Below, piece after piece: positions 11,509 to 23,846 of a DNA stretch of 64,000 nt (positions within the stretch are counted from its first letter, which is position 1; the number at the start of each line of letters is the position of its first letter). The stretch spans positions 113,315,479 through 113,379,478 of the forward strand of contig NC_021673.1 in the NCBI RefSeq assembly GCF_000247815.1, written 5' to 3'. Below the pieces are notes generated by a model that saw only the letters and a program-made list of their open reading frames with translations, was not told the DNA's origin and did not search any database. The DNA is from Ficedula albicollis (Eukaryota; Chordata; Aves; Passeriformes; Muscicapidae). A program made the position numbers and the translations under genes.

Positions 11509-14500
11509 TCCTGCAGCTCAAGGAGTTAGTGATTGCTTCCCACCCTGATACAGGAGTATTACTGGCATCCGTGTGCGTGTGGGTGACGGGAAATGAGGCT
11601 TCCTCCAGACCTGGCCACCTGCTTGCAGAGCAGCAGTGGTGGTGGGAGGGGAATCCACCTGCCAGCAGGCTGGGAGTCTTGGTTGGTGTCTGTTCTCACT
11701 GCCAGAGGGGAGCCAGTGCTCTACTGCATGGGCAGCTTCTCCTTAGTGCATCTCTTCTCCCATTGACAAGAGTCAAGAGTGTTCATTTGGACCCCGCTGC
11801 AGAGGAGAGGGAACAACCTGCACACCTGCCAGGAAAGGGAATCCTACACAACTGCTCCTGCTCAGAAAAGATTGGGAGCTGGGCCAGACATTTCATGTGT
11901 GGGTGATTAAAATTAGACTCCTGCATCCATATGTACGTTCTCATTTTGAAAACACTGCCTGGCTTACTTTTCTCTCCTTCCTTTTATGTATTCCCCTAAT
12001 GGGAGAGTGCTTCCACCCTTCCTGTGGCTTTGACAGTGGCCCTTGCACTCACTGAAAGTACATTTATCTTTTCTGTCTGTAATCATACCTGATCATAGGC
12101 ACAGGAACACAGTTCTGTCTTTCCATTTTCCACTAATACTCCCTTGACAAGTATCTTCTTGAAAGGGGGAAAAAAGAGTGATAATCTCTCCTTTGGAAAA
12201 ACAGCCAAGTTTTGCAGCAGACTTGGCTTTCTGCCTGTCTCCCCATGCTGCTTCAGCCTGAGCAAACTGAGACCTTCCTGCAACCCACACTGGCTGATCC
12301 AGAGAAGTCCAGCTCTTGCTGGAAAAGCATCCCGAGGAGGAAGGGGAGAAGGCAGGCAGAGTGGCACAGCATTCAGCTCTGATTTGCTTGTCTGCAGCCT
12401 GTTCTGTTCACAAGCACCAAAACCACCAAAGGATAAGGGAGCAATGGGGCAATGAGTGCATGGCTGCATGACCTTGGATTATGAAGGATGGAGACATGCA
12501 CATACTAAAGCTGTTGGTGCAGGAGCACTTTGTGCAAAATTCCAGCTTTCAGTATCAAATGCATAAGATCACAGAGATGCTTATCATCATTAGACAGTGA
12601 TTTGTTCCTGAGAGTTCTGAACCATTCCAAGACCCCAGTACTTCCAGAAAAAGATCTTTATGTTTCTAAATGCTTTTGAGTATTTTCTAATGTTCTCCTC
12701 ATAATGGCTCTTCATAGGAAATTGAGGAGACTTCCTGGAATTAGCAACTGCTAGGAAAACCCTATTAATGCTGCTGTTTTATAAGCAGCCAGATGTCTGC
12801 ATTCTCCTGCTTCACACTGTGTACCCACTGCAGTCTAAGGGCTAGCAGTGGGAAGAGAGCAGTGAGGATCCACATTGCCCTGGAGGCTGATTAGTTGGGT
12901 CATGTCATGCTTCAAAGATAGAGTTCTTCCTTGGGTAAACTCCTCTGAGGAAGGAAGTAGCAGAGCCTCCACTGTGCTGTGTGTGCTTGGGGAGTGTGGA
13001 CTTGCCCATCACCCCAGTAGCTGCAGCAGTTGCTGTCCTGATCCTGGCCTTTGCATGTGAACATGCTCTCCCATACAGTTCAGCAGCCATCCCTGTATCT
13101 TTCCTGGGGAAAAACCTGCTCACACAGAAATGCTGAAATATTTTCCCTGTTGGAGCACATCTTGGATGGCAAATAAAGGCTTGAATCCTCCCCACATGGT
13201 CCCAGCTGGGGCTTGGTGAGGGTGCGTGGGATCTCCCTGCGCTGGGTTTCCTTTCCCCTGGAACAGCTACAAGCTGCTGGGTGCAGGCCAAGGCAGAGGC
13301 AGAGGAGGCAGCTGATGCACACCCCATTCTTGCCCTAACATGGAGCGAGGACAAGGCTGCAGGGCACACTTAGATACAAAGGCTTTTTTTTAATATCAAG
13401 ACTAAGAACAAAGCACCTTGTATAGCAAAGTGATTTTTACAGCTTTTTCCAGCCTGGAAAAAGGCTTTTCAGAGCAGATAATGCTGGCAATGTCTCCTAA
13501 TAAGTCTGCAGGCTTTACTCAAGGTGGTTTATCTCAAGCTGTTTTTTCATTCCTGCAAATTTTAAATTGTCCTTCCAGAGCCACAAAATTAAACAAAAGC
13601 AATGACTTTAAAACAAAATATCTCAATAAAAAAGCCCAAGTGAAATTAGTACGTTTTCACAGAGCAGCTTCCAAAAGCCTGCCCGTAATTGTAGTTTTAA
13701 GAAGACTTGCAATTTATGGGTGGCCTCTAAACATCTCCCTCCATCAGTAAGTTTTCTGGTGCCATGTGGAGTACAGGAGTATGGCTCTGCTAACACTAGA
13801 GACACAAGTATTCATTGTGTGCAAGCAAGAGGACAAGGTATGTATAAAATACTTACAGAATTACATAGCAGCTATTACTGTCATAAAAATGTTGGCAACT
13901 GAGCGCGGGGGAAAAGCCAAAATATGTTCCCCAGAGAGCAGGGGAGCAGGACTGAGCAGTTAGATGTTGGCTCTGGGAACTGAACCATCCCCATGTGTGC
14001 AGCCCCTGTGCATGCTGTCTCTTGCCTGGGAAGGCTGTTGCAGCCTGTCCCCACAAACAAAGGTGCAAAAGCCCTTAGATTATTGAGAGGGCAAGATGGA
14101 AATTACCTACAGAGGAAGGAAGTCTTTTGAGAATCACATTTCACTGTTTCAAGTCCTTAAGGAAAAGCTTGTTTATGATAGTATCCTGTCAATAGGAGGT
14201 GTCTGTGTAGGTGGGTATATATATATACTCAGAATATATGTGTATGAGGAGAAAGAACTTTCACTGTGGTCTGTCAGCCTTAAGCACATGCTTCTATTTT
14301 TCCTTAAACCCTGCAAATTCATTAAAAAAAGAAAAAGACATTAAGGAACTCCCAGGGTAGAATGCATGTGTGTGTGAGGGAGTGTGAGTAACTTATCTTC
14401 ACATTTAGCTGGAGCCTTGGTATTGTCAAAGCAGCTGAATCACTGCCTGAGAGCTGCCATCTTTACCATGGTGATAATTTGTCAGAGTGCCAGCACTGCT

Positions 14501-14736
14501 GCCTACTGCCTCTGAAGAGCTGACCTTGTAACAACATCAACACTCTTTCTTTGGCTTCTGCTGACATATTCTAGGCTCTGGAAACTGTTTTCAAAACAAA
14601 TATGTAATCAAGTGTTGTGCTTGTAAAAGCAATTGTGTTTCTGTCCATCAGATTATTTTAGGGTGTCTCGCCTGCCAAAGGGCAAAGCGAAGGAATAGAC
14701 ACATAAAAAGTGAGGGGCTTTCCATATACAGGAATG
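11509..14736. other. Unique non-coding sequence
   Basis: No exon, RNA gene or repeat family is recognised. Frames of 128 codons (12083-12469, minus) and 154 codons (12905-13369, minus) are opposed by plus-strand frames and lack recognisable motifs. A short (TA)n run lies at about 14216-14227. Confidence 0.5.
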
Positions 14737-14963
14737 ATGGCAATCAAAATTAACCATCACAAATCAGAGGTTAATGGTAAAGGGGCAGCTTATGACTCCT
14801 TTTGCTGTTCCATGGCAATCAAAATTAACCATCACAAATCAGAAGTTAATGGTAAAGGGGCAGGTTATGACTCCTTTTGCTGTTCTTGATGGCAATCAAA
14901 ATTAACCATCACAAATCAGAGGTTAATGGTAAAGGGGCAGCTTATGACTCCTTTTGCTGTTCC
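14737..14963. repeat. Three-copy 75-bp tandem array (minisatellite-like)
   Basis: Three head-to-tail copies start 'atggcaatcaaaattaacc' at about 14737, 14812 and 14889 (periods 75 and 77), each ending 'ccttttgctgttc'. Copy 2 has 'cagaagttaat' and 'gcaggttatg' where copies 1 and 3 have 'cagaggttaat' and 'gcagcttatg'. The junction between copies 2 and 3 carries two extra bases. Copies 1 and 3 are closer to each other than to copy 2, which suggests copy number grew in more than one step or by conversion. I recognise no family. Confidence 0.95.
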
Positions 14964-17900
14964 ATTGTAAACTTTTGTTTCTCAAAGCAAGGACAAGTGA
15001 GCAGACCTCTATCGACAACAGGAACACACAAGGGCCAAAGCAAGGAAAGCTGTTGATTTAATGTGTGCTATATACTGTCTCTCTTTACACAGACAGGAAA
15101 AATTTGCCATCTAAAATACTGATGGATGCTTTGCATCTAGACATTTGATGTGGAGACATGAGAGAGGCTTAGCTTAGGAAGTAGGGTAAAAGCATTGTCA
15201 GTACCTGAAAATACCAGTCTTCTTGGCCCTAGGTTTACAGTACTCTGTACCAGGTAACCTGACAAGTTCAGGCATTCCCCAGTTGTGGGTGTCTGTCTGA
15301 GCACTTTGTATTCCTGCTGGTGGTGTGTATGTACCAAACCTCACATGCTCTCTGTGTGTCCAGTGTGTTGGCCAGGGCACAGCTGCAAAGGAAGCAGAAC
15401 AAGCCAGACACGACTCACTCCACACTTGCCATGGCTTTGATTGTGGGGGCAGTGGTAGTGAAATGCTGTTACTGATTTATTTTCTTCTTGCTGTCTTCTA
15501 CTAAACTAAATTAATACAGTACTCACTCATGCCCTAAATGACATTTCATGGAAGGATCTTCTCAGATGGGTAGTGGTTGTAAGGACAGGCTTTCCTTAAA
15601 ACTGCCATGCAACACACAAAACCCATACACATGGTTAGGTAGCAGCAGTTTTAATTTTAGATATGGGATTGGAAAATGCAGTTAGATTAAACCTAGTACT
15701 CTGTAGGTTAGGACCAGAATGAAAGATGTAGCTAACCAAAGTTGGGGACAACATCTTCATGAGACACCCCAGTTTTCTCTCCCCCTCAAAGATCTACGTT
15801 CAGGTGTTGCCAGAAAGGAGAACACTGTAATTTATACCAACATTTTTTCCCTGGAACCTTTTGAAAGTGTAATCCTTTAAATTTTTGAAGTCAGGTAAAT
15901 ATTTTATATAGCTAAAGTTTCACTTCCTCATGTAGAAGTAAAAGTTACTCTTGATGTTGCATAACAGAGGTTAAAAATTGTATTGTTTGTCCACTTTCTG
16001 GCTTATTTACTTGAAAAACCTTCAATTCAGCTTCTTTTGACACTTGGAGGAGTTTTGAGATTTGTGAGATTGGGCACATGCATCAATGTATTACTGCATC
16101 TTTGTGTGTGTGTATGTGTGTATATATGTAATATATACATATATGGCCAGCAAAACTGCATAAAATAACTGTATTTGAGAGAAACAGCAAGCAAATTATA
16201 TTTGACTTTGCATTGTTTTCCAGCTTGCTTGTTTTTGCAGTTTAGTGCTGGATTTTAACCTGCAAATTTTCTGTTTGGGCTAATTTTCTTTTCACGTTTC
16301 TTCCTGTGTGGCACTTGAATCAGTAGGCCAAAGAAACAGACTAACAATCAGGAAGAGACTGAAAGCAGGCTTTTCAGTGATGTAGAAATAACTTGCCATG
16401 GGAGTTATTTTCAAACCTGTTGGTCCTTCTCATGGCAGAGGGTCTGTTACTCTTGTACATTGGAACGATACAGCACTGGAATGATACAGCATCTCAGATT
16501 GCAAAGAGTGAGTGCTGTAAGTTGCTGGGCCTGTTTGTTTTGTGTTGTCCAAATGGGATGTGCAAGTTTAGCTTTGAAAGGAGCATTTGTGCCTGAAAAA
16601 AAAGAGGTTTTGTTGCCTTAACCAAAGGCATAACTGGGAATGGAAATCTGAATGGTCTCCAAGCTATGAAGGACATGCAGTGACTAAATCTTCTTAAACA
16701 TGGCCACCCATATGCACTCAGATTTGGGAAGGCTTAGGAGCTTGTTGGGTGGGCCATGTCTAAAATGTTTGCCTGAACCAAGTTTATAACAGAAATTTGG
16801 TGCAGATTAGCCTCCTGAGATACTCCTGAAAGCTCAGTTGTCTTTCAAATGGAAACATGAATTTTTTTCTGATAGTGAGAAAATTTAGTCATTTAGTGAC
16901 TGAAATCAGCTCACAAGACACATGGGTTATAATTCATTCAACTTTATATTAAAAGCAGACCCTAGGTTTTAGTGCACTCTTTTCAATCCCCTGTACAGCA
17001 GAAGCCTGTTTCTTACAGGTTTAGCTTCTTCAGGATGGATGGCAAGAATGACTTTCCAGGGGACTGTATGCTCTTACTGGCAGTGCATGGTTTTAGCTAA
17101 TGGATTTATTAGCTTATGCTGTTTTTTCCTTCCTGTGTGAGTGGGATCACACAGCAGAGACCCTCTCAGCATGCAGCCCTTAATAATAGGTAAGGAGGAT
17201 TTTTCTATCAAAAGACAAATGAGAAATTGCTCCTTGTGAGAAAGCTAATTTGAGACTGAGGCAGACCTGCTAGGATTTCTACCAAATAGTGCCTAAAAAA
17301 TGCAAATTGCTTTTAAAAAACGAATATTTCTTGAGTGTTTACTTCTGAAGCCAAGGGAGGCGTGCATTAGCTGCTCAGTGAGCAGAGTACCAGACTGGAC
17401 CATAGAAGGAGAAGAGGAAAATACCATGGAAAACAGGCCTGTAGGTTGAGCCAGATTTTTTTCCTGGTTTTGTGCATAAAAAGTTCTTGTTGCAGCCATA
17501 TCCTTTAAGCCCTGTGGAGTCAAGATGCATTGCCAAGAAAGGCTTTTGCATCTCTGATCGCATGCTGCCTCCTCCACCAGCCTGTATTTTTCTAAAAATA
17601 ATCCTGATTTCATACCTTAGCTGATGGACCTTCTAGCAGCCACAATAGATGGAGCCTCCTTGGAAAACACTCAGTAATATGTAAAAGGATTGGATCCACT
17701 CTTTGAGGGAGGTTGTACAGAGCTTTTGAAGAGGCATGCTTTGTATTTTGAGCTGTGCTAAAACGTAGTAAGCTTATCCCAAGCCCTTTCTGCTTCGCTG
17801 GAACAAACAAGTCACTGCTGAATACCAGGTATCTCATTCAGCAGAAGAACAAGAATTCCTTTCTTTCTTTAAAACAAACAAAGTCACTTGGCAGGGGGCA

Positions 17901-18732
17901 AAGAAAGGATTTGTTTTCCTATCCATGGAGAGATTTGTCAGCAGCACAGCCTGAAACGTCTGCTCGGGATGTGTGACAGTCACTAACAGGCGAGGGAGCG
18001 TCCCAAGACAGGTGTCATATTCTCCATTTGATAAGCAGGGAGAAAAGCTGCCCTGCACTTGGCAGCACAGCTTTTGTGGGCTCTGGGTCCGTGTTACTGC
18101 ACTGTCAGTGGCAGATCCCTTCTCCCACACACTCTGCCCAGCCCTGTTCGTGCCACCATCCTCACAGCTGTGTCAGCTCCTTTACCCATTTGGCTCCCGG
18201 GAAGCTGCAACGCCAGATCTGCTGCTGGAGCAGCAGTAATGTGCAGCTGTGCATATTGTGGATGTAAGAGCTTGCAGGCAGCCCTGAGGTGTCATACATG
18301 TATTCATCAGGGTGCCAGAAGTTGGGAAGATACGCTGATGGTCATTCAAAATATTTTTCCAGCACAGAGATGACTGTGGCTTGGTGACCCCCTGAGCCAG
18401 AGGTGAGGTCTCCACATTTAACAGCATTAGAGTATGATGACATGGTGATGTGAATGTCCCCAGCCTTCCTTCTCTGGGCTAGGCTTGACTGTCTCTGTTC
18501 TAAGTGGTGCTTTTCCTCTCCATTCTTCTCTACAGCAAAATACAAAGAAACTGGTGGAGTTTGATATGTACCTTATAGTCATGCTGCACCCAGGACTGCC
18601 TAGGCCTGACCAAGCAAAGCTGGACATTAAAATTCACTGTGAATGTATCTGTATCCATAAGGTTTCCCAGGCTATAGCCAGATGGCACCAGAGCAAACCA
18701 TGCAAACACTGATATAGGAAGGAGCACTCCCG
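14964..18732. other. Unique non-coding sequence with TG/TA repeat and short palindrome
   Basis: A (TG)n/(TA)n stretch lies at about 16104-16145 and contains arms 'atatatgta' and 'tacatatat' around a 5-base spacer. A 16-bp unit ('tggaacgatacagcac' / 'tggaatgatacagcat') is repeated in tandem at about 16460-16491. Open frames near 17290-18790 overlap on both strands and have no known domain. No repeat family is recognised. Confidence 0.5.
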
Positions 18733-19686
18733 TGTGGTGCATTGATCCTGGATTGACTCCAGGTGCCCACCAAAGCTTCTCTGTCACTTTCCTCCTCAGC
18801 TGAGCAGGGGAAAGAAAACACTGTGAAAGGCTCAGGGGTCAAGATAAGGACAGAGGGAGATCACTCTGCAGTTATTGTCACGGAACACTTGGGGAAGTTA
18901 GTTACATTCATTATCCAGCCAAATCAAAGGAGGTTAATGAGAAATAAAACCAGATTTAAAAAACACTTTCCCCTTCCCTTTTTCCCAGGCTTAACTTAAT
19001 TTCCAATTTTTTTGCACTTTGTCTCCCCCAGTAGTACAAGGGGGATGGGAAATGGCAGCTGCAGTCAATTCATCGCACATTGTCTCTCCTCAGAGGGAGG
19101 ACTCTCATACTCTCTCTGCTCCAGTGTGGAGTCCCTCCTGTGGGAGACAGTTCTCCATGAACTTCTCCAGCATTTGTCCTTCCCTGGCTTCAGTTCTTCA
19201 TTGACTTTTCCAGCATGGGTCTCCCAATGGGTTCACAAGTCCTGCCAGCAGTCTGGCTCCTGTGTGTGCTCCTTTTTCCATAGGGCCACAAGTCCTGCTC
19301 CAGCATGTGCTTCCCATGGTGTCACATCCTCCTCTGAGCATCCCCCTGTCTCTGGTGTGGGGTCCCCCACAGGCTGTAGGTGGATATCTGCTCCACCGTG
19401 GACCTCAGTGGGCTTCAGGGGAGCCTCCTCTCACACTGGAGCACCTCCTCCCGCTCCTTCACTGACCTGCGAGTCTGCAGAGGTGTTTTTCTCATCATTC
19501 CTTTCTCCATCTGCAATCACTTTTTGTGCTACCACTATTGGTGGTAGGCTCAGACTTGGCCAGCATCTTGGACTTGGATAGCATAGACTCCACTGGACAT
19601 GGGAGAAAAACTTCTAGGAGCTCCTCCCAGAAGCCAACCCTGTAGCCTACCCTCTACCAAAACCTGTTCAGCAAACACAATACACA
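18733..19686 (+). mobile_element. Solo LTR of an avian endogenous retrovirus (about 950 bp)
   Basis: The segment follows a long avian LTR I recognise. It has 'ccaggtgcccaccaaagc' near the 5' end (18759), 'aagataaggacag' near 18841, 'tgagaaataaaacc' near 18939, 'gtctcccccag' near 19020, a G/C-richer middle with repeated 'ctcc...catgggctcc' phrases (19080-19430), 'gagcacctcctcc' at about 19440, 'agaagccaaccctgtagcc' near 19630 and the end 'caaacacaataca' at 19673-19685. The TG start at 18733 and CA end at 19684-19686 are my best estimates. No gag, pol or env sequence flanks it, so it is a solo LTR left by recombination between two LTRs. I could not find a convincing target-site duplication. The 189-codon plus frame (19012-19581) inside it is LTR sequence, not a gene. 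Retroviral class and subfamily are not assigned. Confidence 0.85.
18943..18948 (+). promoter_or_regulatory. AATAAA polyadenylation-type hexamer inside the LTR
   Basis: The hexamer AATAAA sits about 210 bases into the LTR. It is a possible polyadenylation signal of the provirus. Its use here is untested, and A/T-rich sequence yields such hexamers by chance. Confidence 0.3.
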
Positions 19687-20462
19687 GCATCATGGAGAGT
19701 TGTCCTCTCCCATTTCAAGGGATCAAGAAACGATTAACAGAAAAGCCTCAAGCAGTTTCTGTCACCCAGGAACATGTACTGGATCAAGAGTAAAAATCAA
19801 AAAGCTGCAGTGCATCAAAGAAGGCAGACAGCATCGATGGCATCCTTGTGCAGCTGTTGGCCAGCTTATCCCTGTTGTTTGACAGTACAGCACATCAGGC
19901 TTTTGGCTCTTAGAAATAGCTTCAGGGTATCCCACACCTCGCGCTGGGAGGGGAGGTGGCAAAACACTGATCCCTGTTCCGAAGGCTCAGAGTCACTCAA
20001 AAAGCAGGGTGATCTCCTGTGTGCAGTGTCAAGCCAACACAAGCTGTGCCTGGTATGCTGAGGCAGGTTTGACACCAGTGTGCTTGTGTGACAGTCTCAG
20101 ATGCAATCAGGATTGTGCTGCTAAAGTGACCTGTCAGTCACAGGCTGCTTCAGTGGCCATGGCATCCCAGCATCAGCTCAAGTGTGGAGCAAGCAGGTTC
20201 AGCACTTTGTGTACACACAGCAGGAGGATCAAGTGGGCTTTTGTGGGGGAAAAAAAAAAAACACACAAAAGGAAAGGCTTTCCCTTCATCTTGTCCTGGG
20301 TCTTATCACCAGCACAGAAATGTGTACTTCATTTTAACATTTTTTTTCTCTGATGTAAGAATCCTACTCTTCAGTATTATGCCTAATTCAGTGTGTTGTA
20401 GTGACATCGTGATGCTACCCATTTTGCAGTGTATCAATAGTTCATTTCTCACTCACCATCCC
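19687..20462. other. Unique non-coding sequence
   Basis: Nothing is recognised after the LTR end. A G/C-rich block (19760-20210) holds short opposed open frames on both strands. An A run of about 13 lies at 20250-20262. Confidence 0.45.
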
Positions 20463-20490
20463 ACATTTTAGGGGAAACCCCCTAAAATGT
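20463..20490. repeat. Perfect 12-bp inverted repeat with a 4-base loop
   Basis: Arms ACATTTTAGGGG (20463-20474) and CCCCTAAAATGT (20479-20490) are exact reverse complements separated by AAAC. The G/C pairs beside the loop make it a stable predicted hairpin. No T run follows on either side and there is no gene context. It is the cleanest hairpin in the window, and its function is unknown. Confidence 0.92.
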
Positions 20491-22296
20491 TAATTGCCCA
20501 GTCTAATAAGCATAGACACTTTTACTCTGACTTACTTCACCTTTAGAAAACCCTCTGGAAGTTAGCAGCCCTTTGGCTTAGTTGTGCTGGACCAGAAACA
20601 TCCACAGCAAAATAGGTACCATCACCATGTTTATACTGCTGTGAATAAGGAGCTGAGTCCACTTGCCTTTGGGTGTGCATTGGCACAGCATGTTCTGCAG
20701 CCAGGTGCTCTTTGAGACTGGGGGAAGAATCCTAGATTTGCTTTCACTCTGTGGCCAGGGTTCAGTGTAATTTTAAGGCCTTAGTGGAAATAGCAAGAAC
20801 ATAATAATATGTATGTGAACAGTATTTAAAACTGGGGGTTGGGACAAGGGGAAACCTGGTCTGTAAAAACATTGGCAAGTACTATTTTGCCCTGCATTTG
20901 AAGTACTGATATGTACAGTAGTTAGTGAAACATACAGCGTTCACAAACAAATAAAAGTATTGAGAGTAAACAAAAATTTTCCCAAGGGCATTTGTAGCTG
21001 CTCAGTTTAAAAATTTAATCTGAAGTTCTGTGCTTGGTGAAATGGGCTTTCAATTTGTGTCTTACCATTTCATTTTTGAGGTGATTGGATTGGAAATTGT
21101 GGTAAGATACTGGAAATTACTACAAAATCCTGTAGCATTTAGAAATCCTCTACAACAAGAGGTCTACAAAAGCCTGTACTGTTTAGAAGGGCTATACAAC
21201 AATGCCAGACCTACATTTATTGTTTTAGCAGATAGATTTGTCAAGCTGTCAAAATAAACAAGAAAGAGATTTCTCAAAGACACATACATTGTATTTGGTC
21301 TTAGCAGATACCTAGGTGAATTCCTTGGGGAATCCTTTCCTTCCTCAGAAAATGATGGCTTTCATGTCACTTGGGTGAGGATTAAACACTATTAGGCAGA
21401 AGGATGAAAACTGGTGCAGTTGTTTTAGTGAGACAGTGGGATGTTTGGACTTTTGGCTCACTTGATTTATCGCTCAGTTATTAGACTGTGCCCTGACACT
21501 GATGTGTGAGAGACAGGGAGAGCTACACATTTCTGCCTGATTTCTATTAACAGCCTCCCAAATAACAGCCTGTGTTAACAGCTGCTTTATCCTTTTCATG
21601 TTGAGGGAAGAAATGTCTGAAAGCTTTTATACTTCGTGAGTTACGGGGAGAAAAAAGGAGCCCTCATCTCCAGCTCAACCTTTATGTGCAGTCCATTTAT
21701 TTTTTCACAAAGAACAGTGAAATCCAAGGCATGTTGTAATGCTCACTGCTATTTTCTTATCTCTTTATTTAAACAACAGTTTGGAGAGAGGCTAACAGGT
21801 GTGTAACTGGTGAACTGTTAAAGGCTGAGTGTTCAGGACATATGGTTATCATGTGAGTGATGAGTGAAAATCAGCTGATCAATCAGTTTCTCTCATGCTC
21901 TTCACAGCTAATCTTTGTGTTGATCCTGGCGGAGGGAGTGATGTCTTAGGTTAAAAAGGAATGGTATTTTACTCTCTGCAGCTACAGTGCAAGGAGACTG
22001 TATGTGTGTTATGTGAGATAATTTACCTGTGCTTCTGTGTGTTTGCATGGAGTGAGAAATGTGAAGTACTCAGGCTGCTTGGAGGTGACACTGCTGGTGC
22101 TGTTACACAAGGACACAAGGAGCATAGGAACTAAAAGTTATGAGAAAATATCCATTAAGACCTGAACTGACTCCAGGCTGGGTTTACTGAACAGCTCCAA
22201 GAGCTACTGATAGGTTCATGTGAGCATGAATTAATGATTGTTAATAATAGTTATGATTCATAGGCGAGGGATGTGTACCTTGCAAGAAAGTTTGCT
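20491..22296. other. Unique non-coding sequence
   Basis: No gene, repeat family or RNA is recognised. The longest frame, 75 codons at 21030-21257 on the plus strand, has no domain. Confidence 0.5.
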
Positions 22297-22726
22297 TTAT
22301 AGCTGCTTACACCTTCCCCTCTCTATTTTCATCATCATTTGCCTCTGCTGTTTCCCTTCTCTCCTGCTCTGATCCAATCTTTCATCATGTCTTTACCTGT
22401 TCTCAGGTACAGTTTATGTGTTTACCTGTTTAGCTTTACCTGTTAGCCCACTTCTCTTCACCCCCCCAATGTCTTCTGGTCTCCCAAGCCACTCTCCTGC
22501 CCAGGAACTCCCCTTTCTCCCAACTGTCTCTGTCTGGTCTGGCTTGCTTGTGCTCCCCTGTGCTGTAACAAACACTGACCCAGGGCTCAAAGGAACAAGG
22601 TAGTCCTTGTATTCATATCCGGCTGGTGCTGAGCCTGTTGGGTTATTGTCCAGACAGTGCTGGCAAGAATGGTCTGTCCTGGATATTTTTAAGCTTCTTG
22701 TCTATGTGATCTTATTATCACACCAG

Positions 22727-22842
22727 GCTCATAAATGTCTGTGTCCCCAGAAAAATGCTGTGAGATAAGATGTGCTATTAATCCTATTTTATAGACAGGG
22801 GACTGGAATCAGAGCAAACAGGGAATTAAGCCAGAGTCCTCC
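22727..22842 (+). mobile_element. MIR-like SINE fragment (copy 1)
   Basis: The order 'ctcataaatgtctgtg', 'atgctgtgagataaga', 'gctattaatcctatttta', 'tagacaggggactgg', 'gaattaagccagag' follows the core of the ancient tRNA-derived MIR SINE. In that core a 'ctgtgaggtag...ttattatccccattttacaga' stretch is followed by 'gaaactgaggc' and the aag/gccagag part. The match is diverged, as expected for an element fixed before birds and mammals split. The call rests on recalled consensus and needs an alignment. Confidence 0.45.
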
Positions 22843-22944
22843 TGAATGACAAATTAGGAGAATAATGCAATCTTTATGAATATGGTCTTTGTTTCAATTT
22901 GCCTGGATAGTTTTCTAAGTATGATTGCAAAAGAATGTGGTTAT

Positions 22945-23300
22945 GTGGGACATGGAGAAGGCTGAGGTACTCAGCTACTTTCTTCAGTTCAGTTTTTACC
23001 AGCATGTGCTCCCACCACATCACCCAAGTCACAAATGGTAAAGACAGGGACTGGGAGAATGAAGAACTACCCACTGTAGGAGAAAATGAGGTTTTAGACT
23101 GTCAGAGAAACCTGAAGGTGCAGAAGTCCATGTGACCTGATGAGGTGCGTCTGTGAGTCCTAAAGGAACTGGTAAATGACAGTGGCTAAGCCACTATCCA
23201 TCATACTTGAGAGGTTGTGACAGTCTGATGAAGTTCCCACTGACTGAAAAAGGGAAAACATTACCCCCATTTTTAAAAAGGGAAAGCAGGGTGGGTTTTA
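22945..23300 (+). mobile_element. CR1 LINE ORF2-region fragment (copy 1, cut off by duplication)
   Basis: The sequence follows the CR1 reverse-transcriptase region: 'tggagaaggctgaggtac' (22950), 'gggactgggagaatga' near 23047, 'gaagtccatgtgacctgatg' near 23122, 'taagccactatccatcat' near 23187, 'tgatgaagttcccactga' near 23226 and 'cccatttttaaaaaggga' near 23266. It stops abruptly at the duplication junction, where unique sequence from copy 2 takes over. The frame is disrupted by stops. Confidence 0.88.
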
Positions 23301-23730
23301 TTATAGCTGCTTACACCTTCCCCTCTCTATTTTCATCATCATTTGCCTCTGCTGTTTCCCTTCTCTCCTGCTCTGATCCAATCTTTCATCATGTCTTTAC
23401 CTGTTCTCAGGTACAGTTTATGTGTTTACCTGTTTACCTTTACCTGTTAGCCCACTTCTCTTCACCCCCCCAATGTCTTCTGGTCTCCCAAGCCACTCTC
23501 CTGCCCAGGAACTCCCCTTTCTCCCAACTGTCTCTGTCTGGTCTGGCTTGCTTGTGCTCCCCTGTGCTGTAACAAACACTGACCCAGGGCTCAAAGGAAC
23601 AAGGTAGTCCTTGTATTCATATCCGGCTGGTGCTGAGCCTGTTGGGTTATTGTCCAGACAGTGCTGGCAAGAATGGTCTGTCCTGGATATTTTTAAGCTT
23701 CTTGTCTATGTGATCTTATTATCACACCAG

Positions 23731-23846
23731 GCTCATAAATGTCTGTGTCCCCAGAAAAATGCTGTGAGATAAGATGTGCTATTAATCCTATTTTATAGAC
23801 AGGGGACTGGAATCAGAGCAAACAGGGAATTAAGCCAGAGTCCTCC
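23731..23846 (+). mobile_element. MIR-like SINE fragment (copy 2)
   Basis: This is the second copy of the MIR-like segment, offset by 1004 bases. It appears unchanged from copy 1, so it arose by the duplication and not by a separate insertion. Confidence 0.45.

Noticed and set aside
14737..14963. CRISPR-like array
   Set aside because: The whole 75-bp unit is repeated with no unique spacers, and the setting is vertebrate DNA. It is a tandem minisatellite.
19012..19581. 189-codon plus-strand frame that could look like a secreted protein
   Set aside because: It lies entirely inside the solo LTR at 18733-19686, whose repeated CTCC/GGGCT phrases keep the frame open.
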